This document shows, in pieces, positions 8,489 to 17,229 of a stretch of 64,000 nucleotides of DNA. The stretch lies in contig CADAGX010000004.1 in assembly GCA_902787575.1 (NCBI GenBank), positions 62,001 through 126,000 on the forward strand, in the 5' to 3' direction. The notes beneath the pieces are model-generated. The model searched no databases. It had not been told where the DNA came from and was given only the letters and a program-made list of their open reading frames with translations. Both the position numbers and the translations under genes were made by a program. How positions within the stretch are numbered: position 1 is the stretch's first letter; each line of letters opens with the position of its first letter. Source of the DNA: an uncultured Bacteroidales bacterium (GTDB lineage: Bacteria > Bacteroidota > Bacteroidia > Bacteroidales > Bacteroidaceae).

Positions 8489-10207
8489 GTGAATTATCAA
8501 TGGAGCTATAAGCAGCCGTCTGCAGAGTATCTCGAGCAGGCGAGCGAGCTGGCTAAGGAGCTTGGAATAAATCCGACCCTTGGCAAGTTGCTTATGGACC
8601 GTGGCATAAATAATCCTACAGACGCCAAGAAATTCTTCCGGCCGCAGCTGACCGATCTTTACGACCCGTACCTGATGCGCGACATGGACAAAGCTGTGGA
8701 TCGACTCAATCTGGCGCTCGGGCGAAAGGAGAGAATCCTCGTTTACGGGGATTACGACGTAGATGGCTGCACGGCAGTTGCGCTCGTTTACAAGTTCCTG
8801 CAACAATTCTACTCGAACATTGGATACTACATACCCGACAGAAACGAAGAAGGATACGGCATTTCTTTTCAAGGCGTGGATTACGCACACGAAACCGGCG
8901 TGGGGCTGGTAATCGTTCTCGACTGCGGAATCAAGGCGGTGCAGGAAGTAGCTTACGCAAAGCAGAAAGGAATTGATTTTATCATCTGCGACCACCACGT
9001 TCCCGGCGAGGAGTTGCCACCGGCGGTGGCCATACTAAATGCAAAACGAGACGACGACACCTACCCTTACAAGCATCTTTCCGGTTGCGGCGTCGGGTTC
9101 AAATTTATGCAGGCCTTTGCAAAAAACAACGGCATCGCGTTCTCGCAGTTAATACCACTGCTCGATTTGTGCGCAATAAGCATCGCCACGGACATAGTGC
9201 CCATCATGGGAGAAAATCGTATCCTCGCATACCACGGACTACGGCAACTAAATTCAAATCCGAGCTTGGGCGTGAAAGCGCTGCTCGACATTTGTGGTCT
9301 GACGGACAAGGAAATTACAATAAACGACATCATATTTAAGATAGGACCGCGAATAAATGCATCGGGACGCATGCAAAACGGCACAGAAGCCGTACGGCTG
9401 CTGGTGGAAAAGAACTTTCGCGAGGCGCGAAACGTGGCAAACCTCATTGACTCGTATAACAACCAGCGAAAGGACCTTGACAAATCCATGACGGAAGAAG
9501 CCAACCACATCGTTGAAACGTTGGATCATCAGCATGAACACAAGGCAATTGTGCTGTTTAACGAAGAATGGCACAAAGGAGTCATCGGAATCGTGGCCTC
9601 ACGCCTGACAGAAATATTCTTCCGTCCGGCCGTGGTTCTCACACGCAACGGAGACACGGCAACGGGCTCTGCGCGCTCGGTTGCCGACTTCGACGTCTAT
9701 AAAGCCATAGAGAGTTGCAGCGATTTGTTGGACAACTTTGGCGGCCACACGTATGCTGCCGGACTTAGCATGCCCGTCGGAAACGTGGACGCCTTCAGGA
9801 AAAGATTCGAGGACTACGTAGAAAAAAATATCCGACCCGAGCAAACCGACGCGGTGCTCGAGGTGGATGCGATGCTGAACTTCAAAGACATCACAACGCG
9901 CTTCTACAACGATCTTAAGAAGTTCAATCCATTCGGTCCCGACAATACGAAACCTCTCTTCTGCACACGTCACGTCTACGACTACGGCACGAGCAAAGTG
10001 GTGGGCCGCGCGCAGGAACACATCAAACTGGAGCTGGTGGACGAGAATAGCAGCTGTGTCATGAACGGAATTGCCTTCGGCCAGAGTTCGCAGGCACGTT
10101 TCATTAAGAGCAAGAACTCGTTCGATATAATTTATACCGTAGAAGAAAATACGCACAAGCGCAACGAAGTACAATTGCAAATCGAGTCCATTAGACCCAG
10201 CGAATGA
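8489..10207 (+). CDS. recJ: Single-stranded-DNA exonuclease RecJ
   Basis: RecJ degrades single-stranded DNA 5' to 3' in recombination and mismatch repair. The 572-residue protein has the DHH motifs: YGDYDVDGCTA (motif I), VIVLDCGIKA (II) and ICDHHVPG (III), then DHHA1 with the GSARSVADFDVYKAI and FGGHTYAAGL segments and an OB-like C-terminus. The start is GTG at 8489; homologues begin with a similar Asn/Lys-Tyr-x-Trp sequence, and no upstream ATG is available. The recQ start overlaps the recJ stop by 4 bp (ATGA), so the two repair enzymes are translationally coupled. Confidence 0.95.
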   Translation: MNYQWSYKQPSAEYLEQASELAKELGINPTLGKLLMDRGINNPTDAKKFFRPQLTDLYDPYLMRDMDKAVDRLNLALGRKERILVYGDYDVDGCTAVALVYKFLQQFYSNIGYYIPDRNEEGYGISFQGVDYAHETGVGLVIVLDCGIKAVQEVAYAKQKGIDFIICDHHVPGEELPPAVAILNAKRDDDTYPYKHLSGCGVGFKFMQAFAKNNGIAFSQLIPLLDLCAISIATDIVPIMGENRILAYHGLRQLNSNPSLGVKALLDICGLTDKEITINDIIFKIGPRINASGRMQNGTEAVRLLVEKNFREARNVANLIDSYNNQRKDLDKSMTEEANHIVETLDHQHEHKAIVLFNEEWHKGVIGIVASRLTEIFFRPAVVLTRNGDTATGSARSVADFDVYKAIESCSDLLDNFGGHTYAAGLSMPVGNVDAFRKRFEDYVEKNIRPEQTDAVLEVDAMLNFKDITTRFYNDLKKFNPFGPDNTKPLFCTRHVYDYGTSKVVGRAQEHIKLELVDENSSCVMNGIAFGQSSQARFIKSKNSFDIIYTVEENTHKRNEVQLQIESIRPSE

Positions 10208-12108
10208 GCCAGGAAAAATATCTCAGCGTCTTGCGCCAGTACTGGGGCTTCGAGGATTTCCGGGGCGTGCAGCGCGAGATAATAGAGAGCGTCGGCTCCG
10301 GCAAAGACACGCTCGGGCTGATGCCTACGGGCGGTGGCAAGAGCATTACCTTCCAGGTGCCTGCACTCACAATGCAGGGCACCTGTGTTGTTTTCACGCC
10401 TCTCATCGCACTTATGAAAGACCAGATGGCACAGCTGAAGCGTCGCGGCATCCGTGTCGCAGCCGTTCACTCTGGCCAGACGCGTGAGCAGAACCTTGCC
10501 GCGCTCGACAACTGCATTCTCGGCGGCTACAAATTCCTTTACGTCTCGCCCGAGCGACTGAAATCTGACATATTTATCACGAAACTGCGTCACATGCAAG
10601 TCAGTTTCTTTGCCGTGGACGAGGCACACTGCATCAGCCAATGGGGCTACGACTTCCGTCCGTCGTATCTCGACATTGCGCAGGTGAGGAAACTACACCC
10701 GAGCGCGCCCATACTGGCGCTCACAGCCACCGCCACGCCGCGAGTGGTGGAAGACATACAGCGCAATTTGGGATTTCGCGAGGGCAACGTTTTCAGGATG
10801 AGTTTCGAGCGCAAGAATCTCTCGTACAATGTCGTACACGTTCACAGCCAGCAGGACGGCATCGTGCAGACACTTTCTGGCGTCAACAGCGGCTCGTGTA
10901 TCATCTACACGCGCAACCGTCAGCGATGCAAGGAGGTAGCCGACATGCTATGCGCGGCTGGTCTTAGTGCCACGTTCTATCATGCCGGACTCACCGACTC
11001 GGAAAAAAACAAACGGCAGACAGACTGGCAGTGCGACCGTGTGCGCACCATTGTTGCCACGAATGCTTTCGGCATGGGCATCGATAAGCCCGACGTCCGC
11101 CTCGTGCTGCACATCGACTTACCAGACACGCTGGAAGAATATTTTCAGGAGGCAGGGCGTGCCGGACGCGACGGAAAACCGGCACAGGCCGTGCTGCTGC
11201 TCGACGGAAAGGAGACCCTGCTGGCGCGACGTCGCGTAACTCAGAATTTCCCTGCGGAAAATACCGTGGCGGACATCTACGAAAAAATCTGTTACTTCCT
11301 ACAGGTGGCGGAAGGCGACGGACTGAACGTGACACGTGAGTTTAATTTGCAACAATTCTGTCGCGTCTTTCGTTTTCACCCCATCATGACGCGTAGCGCA
11401 CTTGTCCTCCTCGAGCGCGCAGGTTACATTTCCTTCGCCGACGAGGAAGAAGCCACCAGCCGCCTGCGAATCTGCGCCACGCGAAACGAGCTTTATCACG
11501 TACTCGACGAGCAAGCCGAACATGTATTGAATTCCATCCTGCGTCACTACCCGGGGATTTTTATCGAATACGCGTTCTTGGACGAAGACCTCGTGTGCCG
11601 CGAAACTGGCTACGCGCCAGACTTCGTCTATCACGTGCTACAGAGTCTGAGCCACGACGGCATAATCGACTATGTGCCACGCAAGCGCGTGCCAAAGATT
11701 ACGTTCCTTCGCAAGCGCGTCAGCAAGGAACGCATCTTCCTGCCCGACGCAGTCTATAAAGACCGCCGTCAGAACTATGTCGAGCACCTGGCGGCAATGT
11801 TGGATTACTGCGCCACAAGCGAGTGCCGAAGCGTCGTTCTGCTGCGCTATTTCGGAGAAACGGATGCGCAGCCCTGCGGACATTGCGATGCCTGCCGCGC
11901 CGACGCATCTGCTACACCCGACGACATCGATGCCGTATGCCAAACCATTCGAAACAAACTGGCCGCGGGAAAACAGAAAGCGTACGAAATGGACCTACCC
12001 TACGCGCCCGAGAAAATACGACTTGCGATGGAACTGATGAGTGCACGCGAGGAGATAGAATCCGACGGCCTCTACGTGCAACTCCGCAGCTACCCTACTT
12101 CACGCTGA
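10204..12108 (+). CDS. recQ: RecQ-family DNA helicase with rearranged C-terminus
   Basis: An ATP-dependent 3'-5' DNA helicase of 634 residues. Motif I is LMPTGGGKS with Lys46, motif II VDEAHCISQWGYDFRPSY, and motif VI is in YFQEAGRAGRDGKP. After the helicase core comes about 230 residues with winged-helix character, and only then a Cys cluster (CATSEC ... CGHCDAC) resembling the RecQ zinc site. In E. coli RecQ the zinc domain precedes the winged helix, so this order differs. No HRDC domain is evident. Translation is probably coupled to recJ. Its 3' end overlaps the CotH gene on the other strand by 14 bp. Confidence 0.92.
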   Translation: MSQEKYLSVLRQYWGFEDFRGVQREIIESVGSGKDTLGLMPTGGGKSITFQVPALTMQGTCVVFTPLIALMKDQMAQLKRRGIRVAAVHSGQTREQNLAALDNCILGGYKFLYVSPERLKSDIFITKLRHMQVSFFAVDEAHCISQWGYDFRPSYLDIAQVRKLHPSAPILALTATATPRVVEDIQRNLGFREGNVFRMSFERKNLSYNVVHVHSQQDGIVQTLSGVNSGSCIIYTRNRQRCKEVADMLCAAGLSATFYHAGLTDSEKNKRQTDWQCDRVRTIVATNAFGMGIDKPDVRLVLHIDLPDTLEEYFQEAGRAGRDGKPAQAVLLLDGKETLLARRRVTQNFPAENTVADIYEKICYFLQVAEGDGLNVTREFNLQQFCRVFRFHPIMTRSALVLLERAGYISFADEEEATSRLRICATRNELYHVLDEQAEHVLNSILRHYPGIFIEYAFLDEDLVCRETGYAPDFVYHVLQSLSHDGIIDYVPRKRVPKITFLRKRVSKERIFLPDAVYKDRRQNYVEHLAAMLDYCATSECRSVVLLRYFGETDAQPCGHCDACRADASATPDDIDAVCQTIRNKLAAGKQKAYEMDLPYAPEKIRLAMELMSAREEIESDGLYVQLRSYPTSR

Positions 12109-13861
12109 CCTTACGCGTCGAGCCGTCCGGCCGCCGAATGATGTAAATGCCGCGCGTGGGACGAGCCACCCGAACGCCCGAGAGCGTATAATACTGCGTC
12201 TCGCCATTGCCGTCACGTGAGGCAGAAACCGGTTCCACTGCGTCGGGCACGTACTCAAACTCCTTGTCGAGAAAAGCAATTCGCTCGGGAATCCAAGCCT
12301 GCAGACGTGCCAGCGAGTCGGGTGTGGCGTTTCGCGTGAACGGATACACGCCCATCGTCGTTCCCGTGGCCTGCCAGAGCCGTCCCTCGAGCTTCACAAA
12401 ATCTCCTGCGTGGTACGTCGTCGTAGCACTGTAAGGCTGCGCCACGGTATAGTGCTCCCAGTGGTTGTAAACCTGCCAGTTGAGATTACAGATTGCCTCG
12501 CAGTAACATGGACTCTCCGGCCAGCGCTTTTTCTCCCGCGCGTAGAAATCGCCCACTCGCTCGCACCAATCGGTGGCGTACGGCACAAGTGCCTCGGCCG
12601 ACATGGCGCCCGATCGCCGCAACTCGTGCCAGCGCTGCCGTATCTCGGGGCGATAGTAGCGGTTAAGCCAATAAAAAGGCCCCGACGTGAGATATTCGAC
12701 AGGAAAGAACGCCGGACGAATCTGCCCATACAAGCCAAGTCCCAAACATTGGTCCATATCGTAGGGCGCCACCATCCATTTCTGTCCGTCGTAGGTGAAC
12801 CACTGCCAATTCTTCAGCGAGCCGTCGCCGTTTGCCGTGAAGTAGAAGAAAATCACGTAGTCGAGCAGACTCTGCAGGTCGAAGCATTGTTCGAAATAAG
12901 CTTTCAGCGCCGCGATGTCACCTTCGCGCTCCAGTTCAGTGAACTCGCTGTGATACATGCTCAGGCGCAGAATGGATGCTTTCACAGCCGCCGTGCGCTG
13001 TTTGGCCTGTCGCACCGTCTCGTCGTCGCTTGGAAGATTGTAGTACGACGACTTCTCGTCCATCAACTCCGAAGGAGTATTCCCGTCGTAAAGCGTGCCG
13101 TTTTTTTTGTATAGGCCCGCAGGGTTGCGAACCTCGAATTGCGTCCACGTTACCTTGCCGCGGAAAAGGTAATTATCATTGATGTTACCGTCGAGATGCA
13201 CGTGCAGCGCGTTGGATTTCTTCATGGCCATATTTTTGCGGTGCTTCTTCAACTGCCAGGCATAGACGCCCTGAAAATCTCCGTTCAAGTACACAATGCA
13301 CGGAAAGCCGTCGGGGAAACAACGCGCCCGACCTGCCGCAATTCCGGCGCGAACGTAATACGGCTCACGATCCGACGTGAGGCGTGCAAACATCTTGTAG
13401 CAGATTTCGCCAATGCCACGGCTAAAGTCGGTATAGAAGGCCTTGAAGTGGAAGCCGTCCTGCTCCACCCAATCGCCAAACTGCAGTCCGCTGGTCTCGG
13501 TTTCAGTCCAGTCTTTCTCGCAGAACTTGCACGAGAAATTCTTTTTGACGTATCGCAGCGAATATCCACCCTGTCCGTGTATGCGCACACGCTTTCGGAA
13601 CTTGTGCCCTTGCCCGTCATAGACCGTCATCCAGCAGTCGCGAACGTCGAGTTTGTTGCGTGGGATGCTCGAAAGCGTCAGGTTGCAATAAGCCAGCCGC
13701 GGCTCAGGCAGCCAAAAGGCAGGCACGTCGGAGAGGTCTTCCACATCCCGTTCCAGTCCAAGCTCGGCCACGAGTCGCTCAAACTCCGTGACCTCCTGCG
13801 CGCTGACAGACATGGCAGCGAGACTAAGCACGAAAAGGAAAAAAGCAACTACATTTCTCAT
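12095..13861 (-). CDS. Exported CotH-like protein kinase with C-terminal tail
   Basis: The CotH family has an atypical kinase fold first known from spore coat assembly; relatives in non-spore-formers are secreted and poorly studied. The 588-residue protein starts at MRNVVAFFLFVLSLAAMSVSA, a signal peptide. An upstream in-frame start at 13882 would add seven residues before it. CotH features include RKRVRIHGQGGYSLRYVKKN, the GIGEICYKMF helix and the metal-binding-like MVAPYDMDQCLGLGLYG. The extreme C-terminus (YYTLSGVRVARPTRGIYII ... RKVSVK) is the short tail shared with other exported proteins here. The upstream lipoprotein is on the same strand, and the 111-bp spacer between them holds a phased repeat array. 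Confidence 0.83.
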   Translation of the reverse strand: MRNVVAFFLFVLSLAAMSVSAQEVTEFERLVAELGLERDVEDLSDVPAFWLPEPRLAYCNLTLSSIPRNKLDVRDCWMTVYDGQGHKFRKRVRIHGQGGYSLRYVKKNFSCKFCEKDWTETETSGLQFGDWVEQDGFHFKAFYTDFSRGIGEICYKMFARLTSDREPYYVRAGIAAGRARCFPDGFPCIVYLNGDFQGVYAWQLKKHRKNMAMKKSNALHVHLDGNINDNYLFRGKVTWTQFEVRNPAGLYKKNGTLYDGNTPSELMDEKSSYYNLPSDDETVRQAKQRTAAVKASILRLSMYHSEFTELEREGDIAALKAYFEQCFDLQSLLDYVIFFYFTANGDGSLKNWQWFTYDGQKWMVAPYDMDQCLGLGLYGQIRPAFFPVEYLTSGPFYWLNRYYRPEIRQRWHELRRSGAMSAEALVPYATDWCERVGDFYAREKKRWPESPCYCEAICNLNWQVYNHWEHYTVAQPYSATTTYHAGDFVKLEGRLWQATGTTMGVYPFTRNATPDSLARLQAWIPERIAFLDKEFEYVPDAVEPVSASRDGNGETQYYTLSGVRVARPTRGIYIIRRPDGSTRKVSVK

Positions 13862-13869
13862 CAGATTTT

Positions 13870-13964
13870 CGACGTGTGGCAACCGGGAAAACTACGTGTG
13901 ACAATATTATAAGTACGCGTGGCAGGAAAAAGACTGCATGGAGGAAAAAAATTTTTTCGTGTGG
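13870..13964 (-). repeat. Phased CCACACGTCG array upstream of the CotH gene
   Basis: Minus-strand cores are CCACACGTCG (13879-13870), TCACACGTAG (13901-13892), CCACGCGTAC (13922-13913) and CCACACGAAA (13964-13955). Steps are 22, 21 and 42 (2 x 21) bp; the slot at 13943 is degenerate. The last core ends 9 bp before the CotH ATG, so the array lies in the spacer or leader. Confidence 0.6.
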
Positions 13965-13972
13965 TGAAAGAT

Positions 13973-14482
13973 TTACTGCGTTTCAATCATTTCCAGCCCT
14001 GCCGCCTTCTGACGCACCGACACTTGCAGGTCTGCGTATCTGCGGTCGATGGCCATCAGCGCGAAAGGCCGCACAGTGAACGACTGCCGCTCACCCCTAG
14101 TGACGGCAAACGTGCAAAAAAGTACGTCGCCCTCCAAAGTTACCTCCAGCGGCTCCACCGTGGTAGAAAAGTCCGTTTCGGGCAACACCAGCGGCACCAC
14201 AAACTGCCGCTCGAAATCCACGGCCGTAGGCTCGCCGCCCTTCCCCATCACAGCTGCCGCACCGAAAATCTGGTCGAACTGCGCTTGGCTACAGATTTTC
14301 GGACTCGCGGAAAGCACGGCATCGTTGCGAACAAAATAATTTCGCACCTCACAGAAATCTACATGCTGCACTTCGCCTTCGGCTGGGAACGGCGGCTGAC
14401 GACGCTGCTTACATGCAGTGGCGAGAAAGGCAATCGCTGCAAGGAGCAGCACAAAGGTGACATATCGCGAACTCACACTCAT
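13973..14482 (-). CDS. Conserved lipoprotein of unknown function
   Basis: A 169-residue protein with a signal peptide and lipobox (FLATAC, lipidated Cys24). The mature part is a small beta-rich domain with recognisable segments SQAQFDQIFGAAAVMG and RQFVVPLVLPETDF and a C-terminal repeat-like FALMAIDRRYADLQV. This layout resembles lipoproteins whose domain is compared with the PrcB C-terminal fold, but I would not name it on that basis. It has its own promoter box at 14510-14517 and is followed after 111 bp by the CotH gene. Confidence 0.75.
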   Translation of the reverse strand: MSVSSRYVTFVLLLAAIAFLATACKQRRQPPFPAEGEVQHVDFCEVRNYFVRNDAVLSASPKICSQAQFDQIFGAAAVMGKGGEPTAVDFERQFVVPLVLPETDFSTTVEPLEVTLEGDVLFCTFAVTRGERQSFTVRPFALMAIDRRYADLQVSVRQKAAGLEMIETQ

Positions 14483-14509
14483 AAATCAGAATTTAACGTT
14501 TAGCAGCCG

Positions 14510-14517
14510 CAAAGTTA
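14510..14517 (-). promoter_or_regulatory. -7 box TAACTTTG for the lipoprotein gene
   Basis: TAACTTTG on the minus strand, 27 nt before the ATG at 14482. It probably serves the lipoprotein and CotH genes. Confidence 0.55.
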
Positions 14518-14691
14518 CTACTTTTTTGTGAATCCGACGACCGCAGCAAAAAATTTTTGCGCTGTCAGATTGTAAGCAAAACAGCCGTCAATATCGTCGA
14601 TTGCAGCCCAAACCAGCCCTCGCACGCACAATCTATAAAGAAAATGCCGTTTTTGTACGTAGAAATTGCATGCCGTGTCGCGAAAACTTTG

Positions 14692-14699
14692 TATCTTTG
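14692..14699 (+). promoter_or_regulatory. -7 box TATCTTTG for the SemiSWEET-iorAB-paaK operon
   Basis: TATCTTTG matches TAnnTTTG and lies 23 nt before the ATG at 14723. No other strong box was noticed in the following 9.7 kb of same-strand genes. Confidence 0.55.
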
Positions 14700-14722
14700 T
14701 ACGACAAACAGAATGTCAGACT

Positions 14723-15013
14723 ATGGAACAGGGAAGCATATACTCGATTCTCGGACTCGTAGCAAGCGTCTGCATGGTGCTCGGATATCTGCCACAGGCC
14801 GTTCAGACCATTCGAACTCGCAGGACGGACGGCATAGCACTGCCCACGTTTCTGATGATGGCTGCGGGTGCTTTTGCATTTATGATGCAGGGACTGATAC
14901 ACAAACCAGACATCATATGGTCGCTCGTCATCACCAATTTCATCACCACGACGTGCAGCGTCATCATCTTCAGCATCAAGTTTTACAACGACTACATAAA
15001 GAAAAAGAAATAA
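14723..15013 (+). CDS. SemiSWEET/PQ-loop small transporter
   Basis: A 96-residue membrane protein with three predicted transmembrane helices and the PQ-loop signature GYLPQAVQTIRTRRTDGIAL. SemiSWEETs dimerise to form a facilitative carrier; characterised bacterial ones carry sugars, but the substrate of most is unknown. The ATG at 14723 (MEQGSIYSIL) was chosen over one at 14666, which would lie upstream of the promoter box. Only 4 bp separate its stop from iorA, so it is the first gene of the arylpyruvate/arylacetate operon, an odd companion that suggests a non-sugar substrate or a metabolic link. Confidence 0.85.
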   Translation: MEQGSIYSILGLVASVCMVLGYLPQAVQTIRTRRTDGIALPTFLMMAAGAFAFMMQGLIHKPDIIWSLVITNFITTTCSVIIFSIKFYNDYIKKKK

Positions 15014-15017
15014 CAAC

Positions 15018-16619
15018 ATGAAGAAACTACTTCTGGGCGACGAGGCACTGGCCCTTGGCGCACTCCATGCCGGACTCTCGGGCGTGTACGCCTACCCGGG
15101 AACACCTTCGACAGAAATCACCGAGTACATACAAAATTACGAAGCCACGTGTCCCACCGGTCCCAACGGCATCCACTGCCGCTGGTGCACAAACGAGAAA
15201 ACTGCCATGGAGGCCGCACTGGGCATGAGTTACGCAGGTCGGCGTGCGCTGGTGTGCATGAAGCACGTGGGAATGAACGTGTGTGCCGACGCCTTCATCA
15301 ACGCCGCCATCACAGGCGTGAAGGGCGGACTGGTGGTTGTGGCAGCCGACGACCCGTCGATGCACTCGTCGCAGAACGAGCAGGACTCGCGCTTCTACGG
15401 AAAGTTTGCGCTCGTGCCCACACTCGAGCCCAGCACACAACAGGAAACATACGAGGCCGTGCGGTTCGCATTCGACCTGTCGGAGCGCCTGGCCGTGCCC
15501 GTGCTGCTGCGAATGGTCACACGTCTGGCCCACTCGCGTGCCTCCGTCGAAGTTGGAACGCCGATTGCACAGCGTCCGCTGTCGCCCGCCGAGGGAAAGA
15601 ACTGGGTTCTGCTGCCCGCCATAGCACGCCGCCAATATGCCGCACTTGTGGAGAAGCAGAAAGACATGGAGCACGAGGCCTCCGTCTCGCCATTCAACAA
15701 GCGGCCGACCGACGCCGCCGGGAAGAAGCTGGGCATCATAGCCTGCGGCATAGGCTACAACTACGTAACAGAGTGTCAGCCCAAGGACGCCGCCGTGCTG
15801 AAGATATCGCATTACCCTTTGCCAGCCGAGCAAGTGCGTGAGCTGGCTGCCGCATGTCAGTCCATCCTCGTGGTGGAGGACGGTCAGCCCGTGGTGGAGA
15901 ACGAGATAAAAGGAATACTCGGAAGCGAGTATGAAGTACGCGGACGCCTGACGGGCGACCTGCCACGCACCGGAGAACTGACGCCCGACAACGTGGCTGC
16001 CGCACTGGGCACGCCGTCCGTGTCGGCACACGCAGAAGCCAAGAATCTGGCGCCACGCCCGCCACAGTTGTGCCCCGGCTGCGGACATCGCGACGTCTAC
16101 ACGGCGCTCAACAAAGTTGCTGCCGAAATTCCGGGCGCTCGCATCTTCGGCGACATAGGTTGCTACACGCTGGGCGCACTGAAGCCCTTCGAAAGCATAG
16201 CCAGTTGCGTGGATATGGGAGCCAGCATCACCATGGCAAAGGGTGCGGCCGACGCCGGCTTGCGTCCCGCCATCGCTGTGATAGGCGATTCCACGTTCAC
16301 TCACTCGGGAATGACCGGCCTATTGGACGCCGTAAACGACAAGTCGCCCATCACAGTCATCATCAGCGACAATCTGACCACAGCCATGACGGGCGGGCAG
16401 GATTCTGCCGGTACCAATAAATTCGAGGCCATCTGTCTTGGACTCGGCGTCGAGCCGGAGCACGTGCGCGTGGTAGTGCCGCTGCCGAAAAACATGGAAG
16501 AGATTACACGCATTCTGCGCGAGGAAATCCAATACGAGGGCGTCTCCGTCATCATCCCGCGCCGCGAATGTATTCAGACCCTGCAGCGACATCTGAAAGA
16601 GAAGAAGCTGAAAGGCTGA
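15018..16619 (+). CDS. iorA: Indolepyruvate:ferredoxin oxidoreductase, alpha subunit
   Basis: IorA carries thiamine diphosphate and, with IorB, interconverts arylpyruvate plus CoA and arylacetyl-CoA plus CO2, using ferredoxin. The 533 residues show the pyrimidine-binding domain at the N-terminus (GDEALALGALHAGL, AYPGTPSTEI) and the TPP-binding domain near the C-terminus (CPGCGHRDVY, GDIGCYTLGALKP, GDSTFTHSGMTGLLDA). The archaeal enzyme ends in a ferredoxin-like domain with two 4Fe-4S clusters. Here the chain stops at LQRHLKEKKLKG with no CxxCxxC series, so electrons must reach an external carrier by another route. iorB follows 40 bp downstream. Confidence 0.93.
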   Translation: MKKLLLGDEALALGALHAGLSGVYAYPGTPSTEITEYIQNYEATCPTGPNGIHCRWCTNEKTAMEAALGMSYAGRRALVCMKHVGMNVCADAFINAAITGVKGGLVVVAADDPSMHSSQNEQDSRFYGKFALVPTLEPSTQQETYEAVRFAFDLSERLAVPVLLRMVTRLAHSRASVEVGTPIAQRPLSPAEGKNWVLLPAIARRQYAALVEKQKDMEHEASVSPFNKRPTDAAGKKLGIIACGIGYNYVTECQPKDAAVLKISHYPLPAEQVRELAAACQSILVVEDGQPVVENEIKGILGSEYEVRGRLTGDLPRTGELTPDNVAAALGTPSVSAHAEAKNLAPRPPQLCPGCGHRDVYTALNKVAAEIPGARIFGDIGCYTLGALKPFESIASCVDMGASITMAKGAADAGLRPAIAVIGDSTFTHSGMTGLLDAVNDKSPITVIISDNLTTAMTGGQDSAGTNKFEAICLGLGVEPEHVRVVVPLPKNMEEITRILREEIQYEGVSVIIPRRECIQTLQRHLKEKKLKG

Positions 16620-16659
16620 GCGATACACGTTATTATTAAAGAACCACAATATAAAAAAT

Positions 16660-17229
16660 ATGACCGTAAATATCATACTCTGCGGCGTGGGAGGCCAGGG
16701 AATTCTTTCCATAGCCACCATCATTGGCGAGGCAGCCATGAACGAGAATCTCTACATCAAACAGGCAGAAGTTCACGGCATGAGCCAGCGCGGCGGCGAC
16801 GTGCAGTCGAATCTCCGCATATCGGACCAACCGATAGCAAGCGACCTAATCCCGAAAGGCAAGGCCGACGTGATAATTTCGATGGAGCCGATGGAAGCAT
16901 TGCGATACTTGCCATACCTGAGTGCCACAGGTTGGATTATCACTTCCAGCACGCCGTTTGTGAACATTCCGGCTTACCCACCCATCGAAGACATACGTCG
17001 CGAACTGGACGGCGTGGGCAACGTCATTGCCATCGACATAGAGCAGATGGCAAAGGAGAACGACGTACCACGCTCGGCCAACGTGATACTGCTCGGAGCG
17101 GCGCAGAAGGCGCTTGGTATCGAGTACGAAAAACTGGAAGACGCAGTCCGCCGCGTTTTTGCGCGCAAAGGCGACAGCGTTGTGGCAGCTAACATCAAAG
17201 CGCTCAAGTTGGGCAAGGAGGCACAATGA
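16660..17229 (+). CDS. iorB: Indolepyruvate:ferredoxin oxidoreductase, beta subunit
   Basis: The gamma-type domain subunit of the 2-oxoacid oxidoreductase family, 189 residues. Its signature is the N-terminal NIILCGVGGQGILSIATII, followed by AEVHGMSQRGGDVQSNLRI, both typical of IorB/PorG domains. It forms the CoA- and TPP-binding complex with IorA. The downstream aminotransferase overlaps its stop by 4 bp, so the products are made in step, which fits successive metabolic reactions. Confidence 0.93.
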   Translation: MTVNIILCGVGGQGILSIATIIGEAAMNENLYIKQAEVHGMSQRGGDVQSNLRISDQPIASDLIPKGKADVIISMEPMEALRYLPYLSATGWIITSSTPFVNIPAYPPIEDIRRELDGVGNVIAIDIEQMAKENDVPRSANVILLGAAQKALGIEYEKLEDAVRRVFARKGDSVVAANIKALKLGKEAQ

